A DNA stretch of 64,000 nt from assembly GCA_002914805.1 (NCBI GenBank), contig JXTB01000385.1:185603-249602 (forward strand), in the 5' to 3' direction. Position numbers and translations under genes: made by a program. Of this stretch, positions 12,365 to 25,728 are shown in pieces (the stretch's first letter is position 1; each line of letters starts with the position of its first letter). This DNA comes from Parasponia andersonii (taxonomy: Eukaryota > Streptophyta > Magnoliopsida > Rosales > Cannabaceae). Under the pieces are notes generated by a model. The model made no database searches. It had not been told where the DNA came from and saw nothing but the letters and a program-made list of their open reading frames with translations.

Positions 12365-13378
12365 GGCGGCTTTTTCGGGTCGGGTCGGGTTCGAAGCTCC
12401 GGGGTGTTAGTCGATAAATGGCCACGTATGGGTTACAGCTCTTTGGTTTGGGTTTAGAGAGAGAAACAGAGACGACAATGAAACATTTAAGAGAGAGAAA
12501 AAGCGAGTGTTGTCTGATACAGAAATCGTAAAACGAAAAAACAGAATGAAATGAAATCTTTTCATTTTCTTTTTAAATTTTTGGGTAAGTTTTTTTTATT
12601 ATTTAAAAGTGAAATTTAACTAACAGTTTTTATTTATTAATAAAAAAAAAAAAAAGAAAAAAAAAACTCACGCGGTCAGTCGAATTTCCAACCTTGTACA
12701 CAGACCTCATCATATCTTACTCACTGGGCTAACCTCAATAGTTAAAGATCGGTTTCATTTCAAGCATGTAAACACAACTAATTAAAAATGGAAATGGTTA
12801 CATAAAGAATTTAATAAATATTCTCTTCTATTCTACTTTTATTTATTTAACTCTATTATTATACTTATCCAAAATATTTATATATAAAAAAATAATTAGA
12901 TGGTTCCTTATATGACAATTAATAAGATTTTGGATATAGAGACTAGAGTTACTAGATATGAAATGGAACCTTTCTTGAACTTCTCATTGTCTTTGAACAG
13001 TTCTTTTTTTTTTTTTTTTCCCCCCCGGTCTGTGTGAGTTTGGAAGAAATTTGTGATTGTTAAGAATCCAATTCAATAATTAACAGAGATTAAATGACTA
13101 AATTAATTTTTCTTACCCGAAACGAAGGAGGCAATTCTTATGAAAACACTTAACAATAATGAATGTATTGAACGTCAAATTAAATATGGAACCAATTTAT
13201 TTTAAGGAAGTGCATATCTATGAAGAAGTATATTAATTAAAAATAAGTTAATAGATAGAAAGTCAAAACTGACATTTAATTTATTCATTCATTATATGAA
13301 TATTGTCTTTCACCCAAGACAGAGAGGATTGTTCTTGTGAGTTCAATTTTACGGGGGTTTTTTTTTTTTGTGGGGGTA
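12365..13378 (-). promoter_or_regulatory. Upstream region of the CLC-g gene
   Basis: The first 180 bp or so carry leader-like sequence with GA/CT tracts (agagagagaaa) near 12455-12505. Beyond about 12560 it becomes AT-rich with A/T runs (12638-12666, 13005-13026). No gene or clear transposon end is seen; promoter elements cannot be assigned with confidence. Confidence 0.4.
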
Positions 13379-14508
13379 CATAAAAACCAAACCATTTGGA
13401 AAGTCGCTTTTTAATAAATAATTTATTTTAAAAAATATTGTAAAATATACCATTTAGGTCATGTATGGTATATTGTATAAAAATTATGTATTGTATTAAT
13501 TAACCGAAATATTATATTTTGTTATGCTTTTATATTGTATTATTTAATATAATATTAAAATTTAATATAATACAAGAGTATTATCTAATACAGAATAAAA
13601 AATTTGTATCATATTGTGTTATATAATCTTATTTTTAACGTGATATTGTACAATACAGACTTTCCTCACTTTTTCTATCACATCACTTTATTCCGTTCAA
13701 AAGTGGTATGTTTTTAAATTAAATTTTAAAAGTGATTTTTTTTCCAAAATTTATATCTAAAAAGTGATTTTTTTGTAAATAAATTTTTTAAAAGTGATAC
13801 TTTTACAAATGGTATTTTTCTAAGTGAATTTTTAAAAATAATATTTTTCAAAATTAACTTTTTAATACAACGTCTTAATATAAATGCAAAATCAAACATC
13901 ACAGTATAATACAGTGCACTGAGGACAAATTTCAATTCTCAAATAAGGGGAAAACAAAATACATAAAAACCAAACCATTTGGAAAGTCGACTTTTAATAA
14001 ATAACTTATTTAAAAACTATAGTAAAATATATCATTTAGGTCGTGTATAGTACATTGTACAAAAATTCTGTATTTTATTAATTAAACATAATATTGTGTT
14101 TGGTTACGTTTTCGTATTGTATTATTTAATATAACATTAAAATTTAATATAAGACGAGAATATTATCTAATACATAATAAAAAGTTTGTATTATATTGTG
14201 TTATATAATCTTATTTTTAATGTAGTATTGTATAATATACATTTTCCTCACTTTTATTCTCCTCACTTTTTCTGTCAGATCACTTTATTTCTTTCAAAAA
14301 TAGTATTTTTCTAAATAAAATTTTAAATGTGATTTTTTTGTAAATAAATTTTCTAAAAGTGACAATTTACAAATAGTATTTTCTTAAATACTTTTTAAAA
14401 AAAGTATTTTTCTAAGTAAAGTTGTAAAAATAATATTTTTCAAAATTAACTTTTTAATACAATGTCTTAATATGAATGCAAAATCAAACATCACAGAATA
14501 ATACATAA
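13379..14508. repeat. Tandem pair of about 540-bp AT-rich units
   Basis: Copy 1 runs from 13379 to about 13915 and copy 2 from 13961 to about 14508, in direct orientation. Both start acataaaaaccaaaccattt, share a tttaggtc(a/g)tgtat block, and end near caaaatcaaacatcacag. The units look like a non-coding, possibly MITE-derived repeat (the gtgtttggt-like edge is suggestive only). The minus-strand frame at 13726-13935 lies inside copy 1 and is not a gene. Confidence 0.8.
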
Positions 14509-17500
14509 TAATAAGGCGCACCAAATATAGTCTTAAGATATTAAATTATAAATTTAAAACTTAAATATGGTATGACATATCACCACTTATAATATTTCCC
14601 CATTACAACTTTCTGAGCTCTTTACAAAATCACGTGATAAAATATATAGACATAAAAATACATAAATATATTGACATATTTTTCATGTTATCCTACACTC
14701 TACACGGTCATGATCCCCCTTCTTTGACTATGAAGTAATGCAACCAATTGTTGGAATTTGAAATTGACTATAAATCAATAGTGTACGGAAATTATAAAAA
14801 AAATTGGTTAAAATAATTAAATAAAGTATATCGAAAGGATCCTATAAAATGCAACAAGAATATTATTAAAGAAAATCACAACAACTCCATTTGATTTATG
14901 TCTAAATAACAATGACATCCATGAACATAGAAACAATTAGAGATGCATCTTGAAAACTTTAGTCTATTATTCTAAAAAAAGAAAAATGAAAACTTTAGTC
15001 TACCATTCTCTCTTTTAGTTAAATTTGGCTAAAATTTTGCACTTAACCATGGAATCTATATTTAATTTAAACTTTCTCCGCTAAAACAACACTTAATTTG
15101 GTCCAAAATTTGAGGGATGTGTGTGAGTTTGGAGAGTCAGGAGTTCAAACCTTGGTAGAGAGTACGTGTGTGTTATTTTTCTTTAAATTTGTAGTAAGTG
15201 ATACTCATTAGTTAAGTCCCATTTTTCAAAAAAAAAATTTGTTTAAATAAATAATAACACCAAGAGTGAAAATTTTCATCGTCTTTTAAATGCATTTTCA
15301 AAGGGTATCATAGTAAATTTTACACGCATAGGGGTCAATGTAATTTTCTAAAATTTTAAAGGACCCGTCTTTGAAAGAATGTGACTGTCATTGGCCCCAC
15401 TTTGGATCTGAAAATGAAACTTCAGGTAGGAAAGTTCCTTGTGTCGGAAGGAGCTTCGATGTGGCAGCCAGCCATTGGTCATTCGTTCTGTCTACATAGT
15501 ATGACGACGCAGTGCTACATGTCTTGATTTCTCAGTGTTCAGAGCGGTCGTTGGAATCATTATCATTGTTATTATTTCTCAGTTTAATGGCACAAAATTA
15601 AGGTAGAATACTGGGGGAATTTGGTTCTCGAACTTATAATTATTGCAATTAAGTTATTTAGTTTTTTGATTCAAAACAATTTAGTGTTTAGGTTATTTAA
15701 ATTATAATATATTGTTAAATTTTTAATAAAAATTATATGTAATAAATTTTTATTTAAAATATTATTTGAAAATTTTGAGCATAAAAAAAAATAATTGTGA
15801 AATAAATTTCTTTAAATTTATAGTTTTAAAACCTTAGAAAATATAAATAATATATCTTACCTTTTCTTTAAATTTTTTTTGTTCAATTTATGTTTCTTTA
15901 AATATACTTTCAAACATTTTTTTGTTAGAATTTTAATAGTGTTATAATTTAAATAGTCTAAAGACTAAATTAATTCAAATTGAAAAATTTATAAGTTTAA
16001 ATGCCACAATTAGAATTTTAACCATTAAATTGTCACAAATTATGTACTTTAGAAACTATTCGTGCCATAAACTGCTATTTTTATTATTACGATGCTGCAT
16101 GAAACTCATTGAGGCAATATATTTAAAATAAAATGAGAGAACAAGATTACTAGTTAATTATCTTTAACGTTACGTGTTAAATAATCTTAGTAGCCAAATT
16201 AGAATTATTTGTTTTTTATTATTTTACATTTGTCAAGTCACAATTGTGGTACAGATACTACTATAGATACTAACCTCAAAAAAGATTACTGTAGCCGTAA
16301 AAAATACCTATAAATACTAGTGATAATGACTACTCTGTTAGTTAATTTGATTTACATCTATGTATGATTAAATCAATATCCAATATTTTAACTAAATCAA
16401 TATCCAATATTTTAACAAGGGTTAATTATTTATTTGGGCCTAAAATATTGATAAATTTTCGTTTTAGTCCTTAAATTTTTAGAACTTTTATTTTGATTTT
16501 GAGAAACTTTCAAAACGATTTCCCATTAGTGTTTCTAAGCACTTAAAAAATTGAAAAAGTTTTTGTTTTAATGTATTTTCATCAAAAGTCTCATATAATG
16601 TTTATATATTAAAAAAAAAAAGACTTGTAGAAAACAATTTTAGAAAGTACAAAACTTTCTCGACAATTTAAAGAGCAACGAAATAATTAATCATTTAAAT
16701 AATAGCATTTTGTCTTGTGTACAAATATTTATGTCCAGTTTTCTCCAACTCTTTGATTTGATTTAGTACAACTTGTTCTTTCTTCTTGGTCTTTTTTTTT
16801 TCCCCGCTACAACATAGAAGATATGTTTGTGATTTATTTTCTATTAATTATAATGGCAAGGACATCTCAACAATTACAACTTATATATTTGCTCAAAAAA
16901 CAACTTATATATATTTAATAATATTGGGCGGCAGAGGAAAAAAAGTAAGAAAGGAATAATAGTACTTTTGTTCTGGATGATGCTTGTATTAAATTAAATG
17001 TTTTTTTTAAGAGCAAAAAAAATTAAATGTTTTTAAGTTATAGTAGTATACCGTACAATATTTAAATATTAAATAAATCATAATCTGTGACAATTTGATG
17101 ATTCAATAATATTTATATAATTGATTGAGTTAATCACATTCTTCTTATAGTAAGTGCGTGTGCATATATCCATATTGCATACACATGATCAATTTAGTCA
17201 GATCCATACTATTAATTATTTATTATCCGAAAAGGGAACAAACCTAAATTGTTACCCTAAAAACAAAACCCAGCACATTGGGCACTTTGAGAAAATTGAA
17301 AATGGCTCACAACAGGAAACCATATGCTAAGGACAAAATCAAGATTAATTATAAATATTTTTATACTAAGGAGATTAATTAAGGGTTATTATCGAAAAAA
17401 ATCTTGAATTTTTTTATTTTAGCAAAAAAATCCTTGAGTTTTTAATTATATCAAATAAAATATTTGAATTATAAAATCGAATCAAATTAGACCGCGAAAT

Positions 17501-18206
17501 CAAATGACTCATTCTTCCTTAGTGTACACTGTCATGCAAGATTATATAGGATTATTTATATTAATCTTAATTAGGTAAAAATTATGTCATTTAATATTAA
17601 AAATATTGACTTTTCTAATTAAAATAAAATTTTAAAAATAGTTCATGAGTCTAGAACACTCAAAAAATAAAATCACTTATTAATCAATGTTATATGTTCA
17701 TTAATTAAATGTCTGCTTTGAATTTAATTTAATTAGATTTCAAAATTTTATTTAATATAATTAGAAAGCTAAGAGTTTTATTGCTAAACTTAAAACATTC
17801 AAGATTTTATTATTTTATAAAATAATGTTTTTAGTAGTTTACTTAATGTTTTCTTTCATTTTTTGCTAAAATAAAAAAACTCGCGTTTTTTTAATGATTT
17901 TATAATAACCTGACATACACATGGTCATTGTTATTATCATTAATGCCAATGTAAGAAGATGGCTTTGGATTTTGGACCTGAATGGGTCAGAACCTTTACC
18001 AATCTTTCAATTGATTAGCTATGGAGAGTCTACCTGCCACTCGGATTGATCTCATCCCACTTGTGTTTTTATTATTTTTGTTCAGATCTATATTTGTATT
18101 TTATTAACATGAATGTCACGAAACATATATTTTTTTTTCCTTAAAAAAACAATGAAACATCTATCTATATTTATTAGAAAAAAACAATGGAACATCTGTA
18201 TTATTC
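14509..18206. other. AT-rich intergenic DNA without recognisable genes
   Basis: No open frame of note on either strand. Contains scattered A/T tracts and an isolated box-B-like motif (ggagttcaaaccttgg) near 15150 that hints at a tRNA-derived SINE, without a convincing box A. A slightly GC-richer island at about 15370-15560 has no coding signature that I recognise. Confidence 0.5.
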
Positions 18207-18515
18207 TATTTTTAAAATTTTTAAAAAATTTCTAATTTTTTTACGACATAATCATGTATTATATAATATTTATATTTAATTTAATATTAATGATATCTTA
18301 TAATAAATTTACTTCATCTAATAAATAATTATATTATATTCGTCTTATCAAAATAAATATAAAAATAATATTTTTTAATATTTTATATAATATTATATTT
18401 AATTTAAAATTAATAATATTCATTAAATATTAAATAATTATACTATATTCGTTTTATTAAAATAATTATATTTTTTAAAATATTTTAATGTATTAAATTA
18501 ACTATAAATTAATCT
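18207..18515 (+). repeat. Dispersed AT-rich repeat, copy 1
   Basis: Begins ttttaaaatttttaaaaaat and contains the block atcaaaataaatataaaaataa, with an internal duplication of about 115 bp. A second copy lies in the same orientation at 59727-60110. Non-coding; class unknown. Confidence 0.7.
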
Positions 18516-19309
18516 TTTAAGTGGAGTATAACGACTAGTTATTATAGATAACTTAAATGTAGTGGTTGAGCACTGTACAGTGAACTGAATCACTATTTGT
18601 ACAAATAACAGTGACTTGGTTTTTTTGACTTTTCATGTTTTTTTTTTTTTTTCTTTTTTATTTTTCTTCCGGTTTTTAATTGTGTGTTTTTACCTTTTTT
18701 TCCTTGGGGTGTGAGGAGTGGGGTTGTAGGTGGGTGGGGTCATTTGGTCATTTGACTTTCATTGTACGGAAGTACTCCTTTAATACACAATTTGGCTCAA
18801 GGATTTGGGTGGGAGTGTTTTCGACATTTCACCTGTCGTGGGGCACTCCGCCTCACTTTTTCTCATGGCTTCTCATTTCGGTAATTTCCTTCTCTGTCTC
18901 TGCTTGGTTCGTCTTCTTTCAGATCTGTCTCTCTCTCTCTGTGTCTTTGTTCGACTGAGTTTATGCTTCTTTTCCTTTTTTTTTTACTGGATTTTTTTCT
19001 CCGTTTTTAGAGTCTCACTCTTTGTTTCTGTTGTCTTTTTCGGTGGTTCTCTTATATGTTCTTGGATCTTTGCTGCTTACATTTTATGATTCTGGTTAAA
19101 TGTTTTCGTTCTCAGGGTTCTATGGGTTTTGGGCCGTTCATCTGGTCTTTTAATTAATGTGTCCTTGGTATTTTGGGCTTTGTAGTTTAGGAATTAGGCT
19201 TCATTTTTTTTAAAAAAATTATTTAACTACCTTTATTTTGTCAATTATTTTAACATTATTTGTTTGAATTTCTAGAGTATTCCTGTAAGTATTTTTTCTG
19301 TTTTTTTTT
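18516..19309 (+). other. Leader- or promoter-like segment of unknown origin
   Basis: Less AT-rich than its surroundings between about 18700 and 18960, with a pyrimidine-rich stretch (tctgtctctctctctctgtg). Overlapping frames at 18680-18958 and 18805-19089 are low-complexity Ser/Leu/Phe products of that tract. It resembles a plant 5' leader, but no coding exon follows, so a captured or decayed leader is possible. Confidence 0.3.
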
Positions 19310-19778
19310 TAATATCTTTTATCTGATATTTATCATCTGTTTACGATTTTTTGGTGTTAATTATGAGTTCTGTTTTTTTTCCTTGATGATCTGTCCATTT
19401 GCATTTACTTATGATTTAAGATCTGTAAATCTATTTAATGCTGTTATTTTGATGGTGTTATTTTCGTTAAAAAAAAAAAAAAGCAAAAGAGTAAAAAAAA
19501 ACTAATTCAAAGCAGAGAAGAAACATAAGAGAATTTTCTTCCTTCTTTTATAATTGTTTTTGTTTGATATTTGTTATCTTTTTTAGATATTTTTTATGTT
19601 AATTATGATCTCTTTTTTCTCTTTGATTAGCTGTCTACTTGTATATATGATTTCAATCTGTTTATACAAACTAATTGAATGTTGTTATGTTATTTTTGTA
19701 TTATTTTCGTCATAAAAAAGAAAAAAGAAAGGAATAAAAAAAATAATTCAAAATAAAGAAGAAAAATGATGAAATTAT
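19310..19778 (+). repeat. Tandem pair of about 240-bp units
   Basis: Units at about 19310-19535 and 19552-19778 share the order gtgttaattatgag/atgttaattatgatc, a gatctgtcc/agctgtct segment, ttattttcgt, then an A-rich tail ending aattcaaa(g/a)ca/aaagaagaaa. Diverged, non-coding. Confidence 0.65.
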
Positions 19779-19817
19779 TTTTAGGTATAAAAAAATCTTG
19801 AATTTTGAGTATTTTTG

Positions 19818-20105
19818 TAATTTAAATGTTAGAATTTAAACTCCGTAAAATAATATATATTGGGATTAAGAATTTTTAAAAATTAATATTTTAGACAAAA
19901 TTTTAAATAATCTTAAGGACTAAAATATAATAATATTTTTTTTATTAAAATTATAGTAGTATATATTATTTATTTTAATTTTAAAGATTTTATTATATTT
20001 TATTAATTAAAAATATTTAAAAAATTAAGATACACTATTAATTTTAATAAATTCTTATTCTCAATACATTATTTTATAGTGTTTAAATTTCAGAATTTAA
20101 ATTAT
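19818..20105. mobile_element. Palindromic MITE-like element, copy 1
   Basis: About 288 bp with long terminal inverted repeats of about 75 bp. The left arm (tttaaatgttagaatttaaa...ggattaagaattttt) matches the reverse complement of the right arm (atttaaattctgaaatttaaa...gaataagaatttatt). A diverged second copy sits at 24580-24867. No coding capacity; superfamily not assigned. Confidence 0.65.
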
Positions 20106-20403
20106 AAAATATGAAATATAGAAATTTTTTATAATTATTTTTCTAAAAAATATATATATTTAGAGTTTTTTATTCAGTGAGTTTTTGATTTTTTTTAAGA
20201 TGTATTTATTTTTATTACATGTTCTCTTTCATCTTGCCATCTCTTGAACCTCTATTTTTTTTTGGTGCCTTTTGTGCTGTTTTTACCTAGTTTGACTATA
20301 AATATTTAACTTATTTACTATACTTTTTACATTCTGTTTATCTCTATGTTCTTTTTTTCTTTTTCACTTGCAACTTGCTGAGCTTGCTTTTAATCTCTTT
20401 AAG

Positions 20404-20573
20404 TTCTTAATCTCGTTCACTATATTTATTGTGCCCTTATTTCTTTCTGTCCTCTTTATATAACCTTTAGTTTTCTTTTTTTCACTTGGTACCCACTGAA
20501 TTAGTTCTTAACCTCCTTACTTCGCTGTATTTATTGTGATCCTATTTCTAATTCTGTCCTTTATATAACCTCT
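20404..20573 (+). repeat. Tandem duplication, period about 100 bp
   Basis: Two units (about 20404-20470 and 20504-20573) share ttcttaa(t/c)ctc, tatttattgtg, ctatttct and cctttatataacct. Non-coding. Confidence 0.65.
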
Positions 20574-20618
20574 GATTGTCTATAGTTAGATTGAAGAGTA
20601 TTTTTTGGAAATAGTTCT

Positions 20619-21208
20619 TGTCATGACCCAAAATTTGGACGAGTGACAGAAGGAGAATTTCACAAAAAAAAAAAAGAAAATTATTTAATTTATTTGAAAA
20701 GTGTCAAAAGTTCTAATTTTTATAAAACGGTCCATTTAAATAAAATAATCAAAATTTCATCCCGTGGACCACTCCCACAATTCGTATACACCATTAAACA
20801 TAGACTGAATAATAATTAAAAAATTATGAAGTCAAATATAAGTCCAAGCATCACCATCATCTACAACAAAAGTCAAATACCAAAATGACATACATTAGTT
20901 CGCAAATAAACTAGAAAGCAGTAATCTTGGTTCAATGCTAATACAAAACCTAAATAGTCCAAAGACTACGATAACAAACTCCTAGCATTACCAAGAAACG
21001 AACTACAATCCAGATGACCTCTTATTCCTCTTGATCACCAAGATCGCACTAGACACCACTTGAGAAGAACGTAGGGGGTGTGCATAAAATACCCAGTATG
21101 AAAAATAATTACCCAGTCCAAAATATTTCAAGTGATGGAGAATTTCTGTATAGTTAGTTTGGTCCAAAACATCTATATATATATATATATATAATCAAAA
21201 CCGGAAAT

Positions 21209-21246
<38 letters not shown>

Positions 21247-22510
21247 TAATAAAAACCATTGAATTCATATGCATATGACACAAATCAATCCATACCCAGG
21301 AGTTCACATCCTCTCATCTGTGAAAACCCAAGATGATAGCAAAAAGTAAACTTAACAGCCTGCCTGATACCTAAGCCTATACCCGGAGGGGACACCCATG
21401 TGTCGCCTACCAAACCTGGAGGGGCAACTGAATTGCCTACGCCTGCTAAATGAGGAGGTAATCAGAAGTAACAAATCCCGTACGAGTTTACGGACTTTCA
21501 CCGATGGTGGGGCACGCAGCGCCACACTGTAAACCCACGATGCTAACACGGTACTCATGTAGGATCCTATGACACGTGCAATACAAAACTGAAGTGTGAA
21601 AATAATCGTGCTTTGATTTTTCAGTAAAATCCGCATACTAGGTTTTTATAGAAAAACGGACAGCATAATGATCCTATTTTTAATATACTCAAAATAATTT
21701 GCACTCAAAAAATTTCCAGAGCAATATAGTATATATCCCATACAACCAATTCCCATCACAGATATTCGAGAAACCAAAAATCATATTTGTTCTCATATGT
21801 TGCAGAAAATAAGTTTTATTTAAAAACGATATAAAACACATGTAATTGAATCCCTACCTCGCTCGAATAGCAATACCACGCTATTGGATCCTCAAGGTGT
21901 CGTTGATGATCGCCCGGAGGGTCGGTAACCAATTCCAATCCCTCAATTGTCCTCTTGCGAAAAACCAACTTCTCACCAGAGCTTCAATTTCATAAACGGA
22001 CATCTTCACTGAATTCTTAGTACCCAAAATAGTTAGGTTAGACATATAACTTGTCCAATTCGGGTCCGGACCCACACCTGGCTGGTAGCACGTAAAATGA
22101 GGTAAAATCTCGACCGTCCGATCTCGATTTCCATGCCGGTCACCAAACATAGGCAAAATATATATCAAACTTTCCCATTTTCCGAGTATAATCCAAAAAT
22201 GAACTCAAAAACACAATCCAATGGCCGGATCAAAAACAACAACTATAAACTCGAAATACCTAAAAATGACAACTTTCAATCCGGGCAAAATGGGGTTGAG
22301 ATATATATACCTTGATGATCCTTGAGACGAGACGAATCCAACGGGACCAGTTGGAGGTCGAATGGTGGCCGGAATTTTCACCGGTGATGAAAAAACCGAA
22401 ACGGCTTCTAAGCAGTTTTCCGGCGTTGCAGGCAACGGCGGCGGCTGACGAGGGGCGGCGGAACTTCGGCGCAGTATGGAGATCCTTTGCCGGTCGGTAG
22501 TGCGGACAAA
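20619..22510 (-). mobile_element. LTR-like element A (reverse orientation)
   Basis: The + strand edge is TGTCATGACCC (its 3' end in reverse). It shares a long series of blocks with the element at 25459-27615 in opposite orientation: the acagatgagagg segment, tggtaggcgacacatg, tttggtagg, gttagacatataactt, aaggtatatatatct and a GC-rich ccgtttcgg/ccggccaccatt region. No gag or pol is present, so it is best read as a solo LTR or LTR fragment. The far edge is not clearly defined, and no target repeat was identified. A long (TA)n tract lies inside (about 21175-21242). Frames at 21352-21636, 21881-22168 and 22205-22585 are within it and not treated as genes. Fossil. Confidence 0.65.
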
Positions 22511-23328
22511 CGATGTTGTCCTACTAGTAATATAACCCCTATACATAGAGTTTGCTATCTTATAGGTTCCAATCCCATTAGTCATAATTCTTGTTGTTAC
22601 TCTACCTATTTTTTTCTATTTTATAATGACATTTTGAAAAGAAAAAATAATAATTCATGCATGGAAGTAGTTGTCTTGCAAAGAATAAAGCTGAAGGCCT
22701 CAAGGTTAAGGTCATACGTCGTATTAGACTTGATTAAAGATACATTTTACGAGTTCCATTTGTCTTATTTGGTTCTACGTTCTTGAATTTTTTTCAATAG
22801 TTTGATCAATTTTTTCTGTTTTGGCATATCTTTAGTTATATACACTAGATTCTTTTCTATGTACTAGAACATATTTTCTCTCAAAAAATACTCAGCTCTT
22901 CTCCTAAAGGACTTTTACAAACTATGATACATAGCTGTTAAGAGGGTTGGCTCGTCCTGTTAGCACGATACGCCAAAATGTGGATCCTGCTAGGCATGGT
23001 CCCGTTATGTGAGCCGTGTCAGGCTTATAACTTAAGCATGATAGGCTAAGTATGGCATGACATACTTGTAGGCATGGCACGCCATGACCCATCGATATGG
23101 CACGACAAAACACGACACATTAGCACATGTATATATATATATATATATATGTATTATTTTAAATTATTTTTTCAATGTAGAAGTGTCAACCTAATTAAAA
23201 GACAACCATAATTAATTATGGTTTATAATTTAATTGAAAAATTATTGGCAAAAATCCTTTCTTATCATGTACTTAGTTTTCTATTTGTTACATGTATAAT
23301 TTAGTATTTTGTATATTTGAACTCAAGG
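22511..23328. repeat. Intergenic DNA with a ggcacga/tcgtgcc-type repeat
   Basis: The GC-richer segment 22925-23128 contains repeated gcacg(a/c), ggcatg and cgtgtcagg-like words (tggcacgacaaaacacgaca), a layout common in plant non-coding repeats, and ends at a (TA)n tract (23131-23150). The minus-strand frame 22922-23113 follows from this repeat. No host gene seen. Confidence 0.4.
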
Positions 23329-23800
23329 ACTTTGGTTTTGTACATAATCAAAATATTGTATTAAAAAGTTTGACTGCAATAACTGTGAATAATAAGCCAA
23401 AACTATTATTAATTTGGATAATTTAAATATCAAATTATGGGTATAATACATGTTATCTCAACTGAAAAAAAAAAAAAGAGAAAAGGGGTGATATTATAAA
23501 TATAGAAATAAAGTAGAAAAGTAATAGTAAAATAGAAATTTTGACGATTTATATATTGTGTTCAAGATTTTCCCGACTTTCAATGATAAAATTGAGGGAC
23601 TTTAATTTTGCATGTAATTAAAATATTATATTTGAAATTTAATTGCAACGACTTTGAATAACAAAATAAAAAAAATTATTAGTTTAGATAATTAACATCC
23701 TAAATCATGTATATGGAATATGCAGTTTCAAGTGAAATAAAAAAAGGATAAAAGGAATGAAATTAGAAAAAAGAAGAAAAAGAGAAAAAAGCAATATCAG
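23329..23800 (+). repeat. Tandem duplication, period about 270 bp
   Basis: Blocks ggacttt(g/a)(g/a)ttttg(t/c)a, aaaatatt(g/a)tatt and ttaa(tt)tggataatt/tagataatt recur about 270 bp apart, with a weaker third copy after 23850. AT-rich and non-coding. Confidence 0.55.
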
Positions 23801-24579
23801 TAGTATATAAATAAAAAAGAAGGATATTAGGAGCATTAAAAATTTGGATAATTTATATATTATATCTATGGTTTTATCATCGTAAGTTTGAATAATAAAA
23901 TAGAGATATAATTAGTTGAAATGATTCGTATGCTAGAGTATACGAGTTTTGTTACATGTACTTATATATAAAATTATATTATTTATAATAGGTAATAAGT
24001 TTAATAATAGATTGACAAAGTTTAATACTTATTTATGTTTTATATAACCAAAGTTTAATATACTTAATCTTTGAAAGTAAATAATATAATAAATATTTTA
24101 TGCATAATTATATATATAACCCGCAGTAAAAATGCAGCAAAAATATGAATTACAAAATTTGTATATTCTAGGACAATGGTTTTTATTTTTCGCCTTTCAA
24201 ACCTATATATATTTGGATTCCACTAATCACATGTTTACTTTACTAGAAACATAATCGGGAAAAAATTGAGGAAAAATAAAAATAAGAAAGATTGAGAAAG
24301 GAATTATTTTTCCCATTAGTATGTTTAATTTTCATGAAGTAGAAATAGAATCTATTCCATCATTAAAAAAATAAAAATAAAAACATAGAATCATTAGAAG
24401 CTCTACTAATGTTCTTACATTACTTAGGAATAGGACAACTTTCTTTTCTTTGCAAATATAAATGTAAGGTTTATTAATACTGTATTTATTTTACCATAAT
24501 TGTATTCGGGATAAATAGAAAAATAATAAATAGAAATAGAGTGAGCTATAAAACAAATATTTTAAAGTTCTAGTCTTCC

Positions 24580-24867
24580 GCAATTAAACATTGAAATTTG
24601 GACTCTGTAAAATTCTGAGATTAAAAATTTCTAAAAATTAATATTTTGGATTAATTTTTTGACTAATTTTAGTGGAAAAAATAATAATATCTTTTATTAA
24701 AATTACATTAATACTTATTATTTTTTTAAAATTTTGAAAGAATTATTTTTTTTTACTAGTTAAAGTTATTTAAAAAGTCAACTCAGTATTTTAAATGGAA
24801 TAATTTTCAGGAATTCTTAATCTTAAAGTATTATTATATAGAATTTAAACTTCAGCATTTAAATTGT
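24580..24867. mobile_element. Palindromic MITE-like element, copy 2
   Basis: Same size and arm structure as the element at 19818-20105: the left arm (caattaaacattgaaatttgg...gagattaaaaatt) pairs with the reverse complement of the right arm (ttcttaatcttaaag...gcatttaaattgt). More diverged between arms than copy 1. Confidence 0.6.
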
Positions 24868-25458
24868 AGAACACACAATGCTCAATATATATAAATATAT
24901 TTCAGTTTTCCATAAGAATAAATAAGATAAGAGAATAAATTTCTTCCATTAACATGTTTAATTTTCATAACTAGAGTAAAAATCATAAGAAACCCCATTA
25001 GGAATAGGAGTCAGAATGTGGATAAGCTCAACTAAAAAAAACGTGTTTAAGTTACTAAATTACCTCTATAAGTAAAATATTAAGGTATAAAATGGTTTTA
25101 TTAGGTAATATAGTTTATTTGAAATTTAATGATAAAATTGGAAAGTACTAAACAGGGTACTAATGCGTTTCCACAGGTTTAGAGAGAATATTTTTGTTTC
25201 TCTCCTTTGACGTGTGGAGTCCATCATGTTTTGGCATTCTCAAATTTGAGTAAATATATAAAATATCAAACCCAAGTAGAAATAAAGCTAATGCGTTAAG
25301 AATCGGATTATTATTATTATTTTGGTAATGACTTTAAGACTTGGAATTTGGAAACAATAACTGTTCTTCGAAAGATTTAACAGAACAAAAAAAAGAAAAA
25401 AGAAAAAAACTGATCTTGTCAGAAAAAATTACAAAATGAACATATTACATGTATATAG

Positions 25459-25672
25459 TGTAAAAATCTGGATTTTTGGGGGATAATTTGGATATTTTAC
25501 TAATTTTCGGATATTATGTTGAGTGAATTAATTACAAAAAGACTAAATTGTAATTAATTTTGAGGATTTAATTGATGAGTTTGGAAACCGGGGACTATAA
25601 TACAAATTTTACAAAATATGCATAATTCCATATATTCCCACTCACGTGGGTTCCCTTTTCCCAATCACTCAC

Positions 25673-25728
<56 letters not shown>

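Noticed and set aside
18680-19089. Two overlapping frames that resemble signal peptides
   Set aside because: They come from a CT-rich tract, and no downstream exon or stop context supports a gene.
22205-22585. 126-residue minus-strand open frame with a Pro-rich middle
   Set aside because: It lies at the edge of LTR-like element A; the related GC-rich block in element B does not keep the same frame, so it is not a gene.
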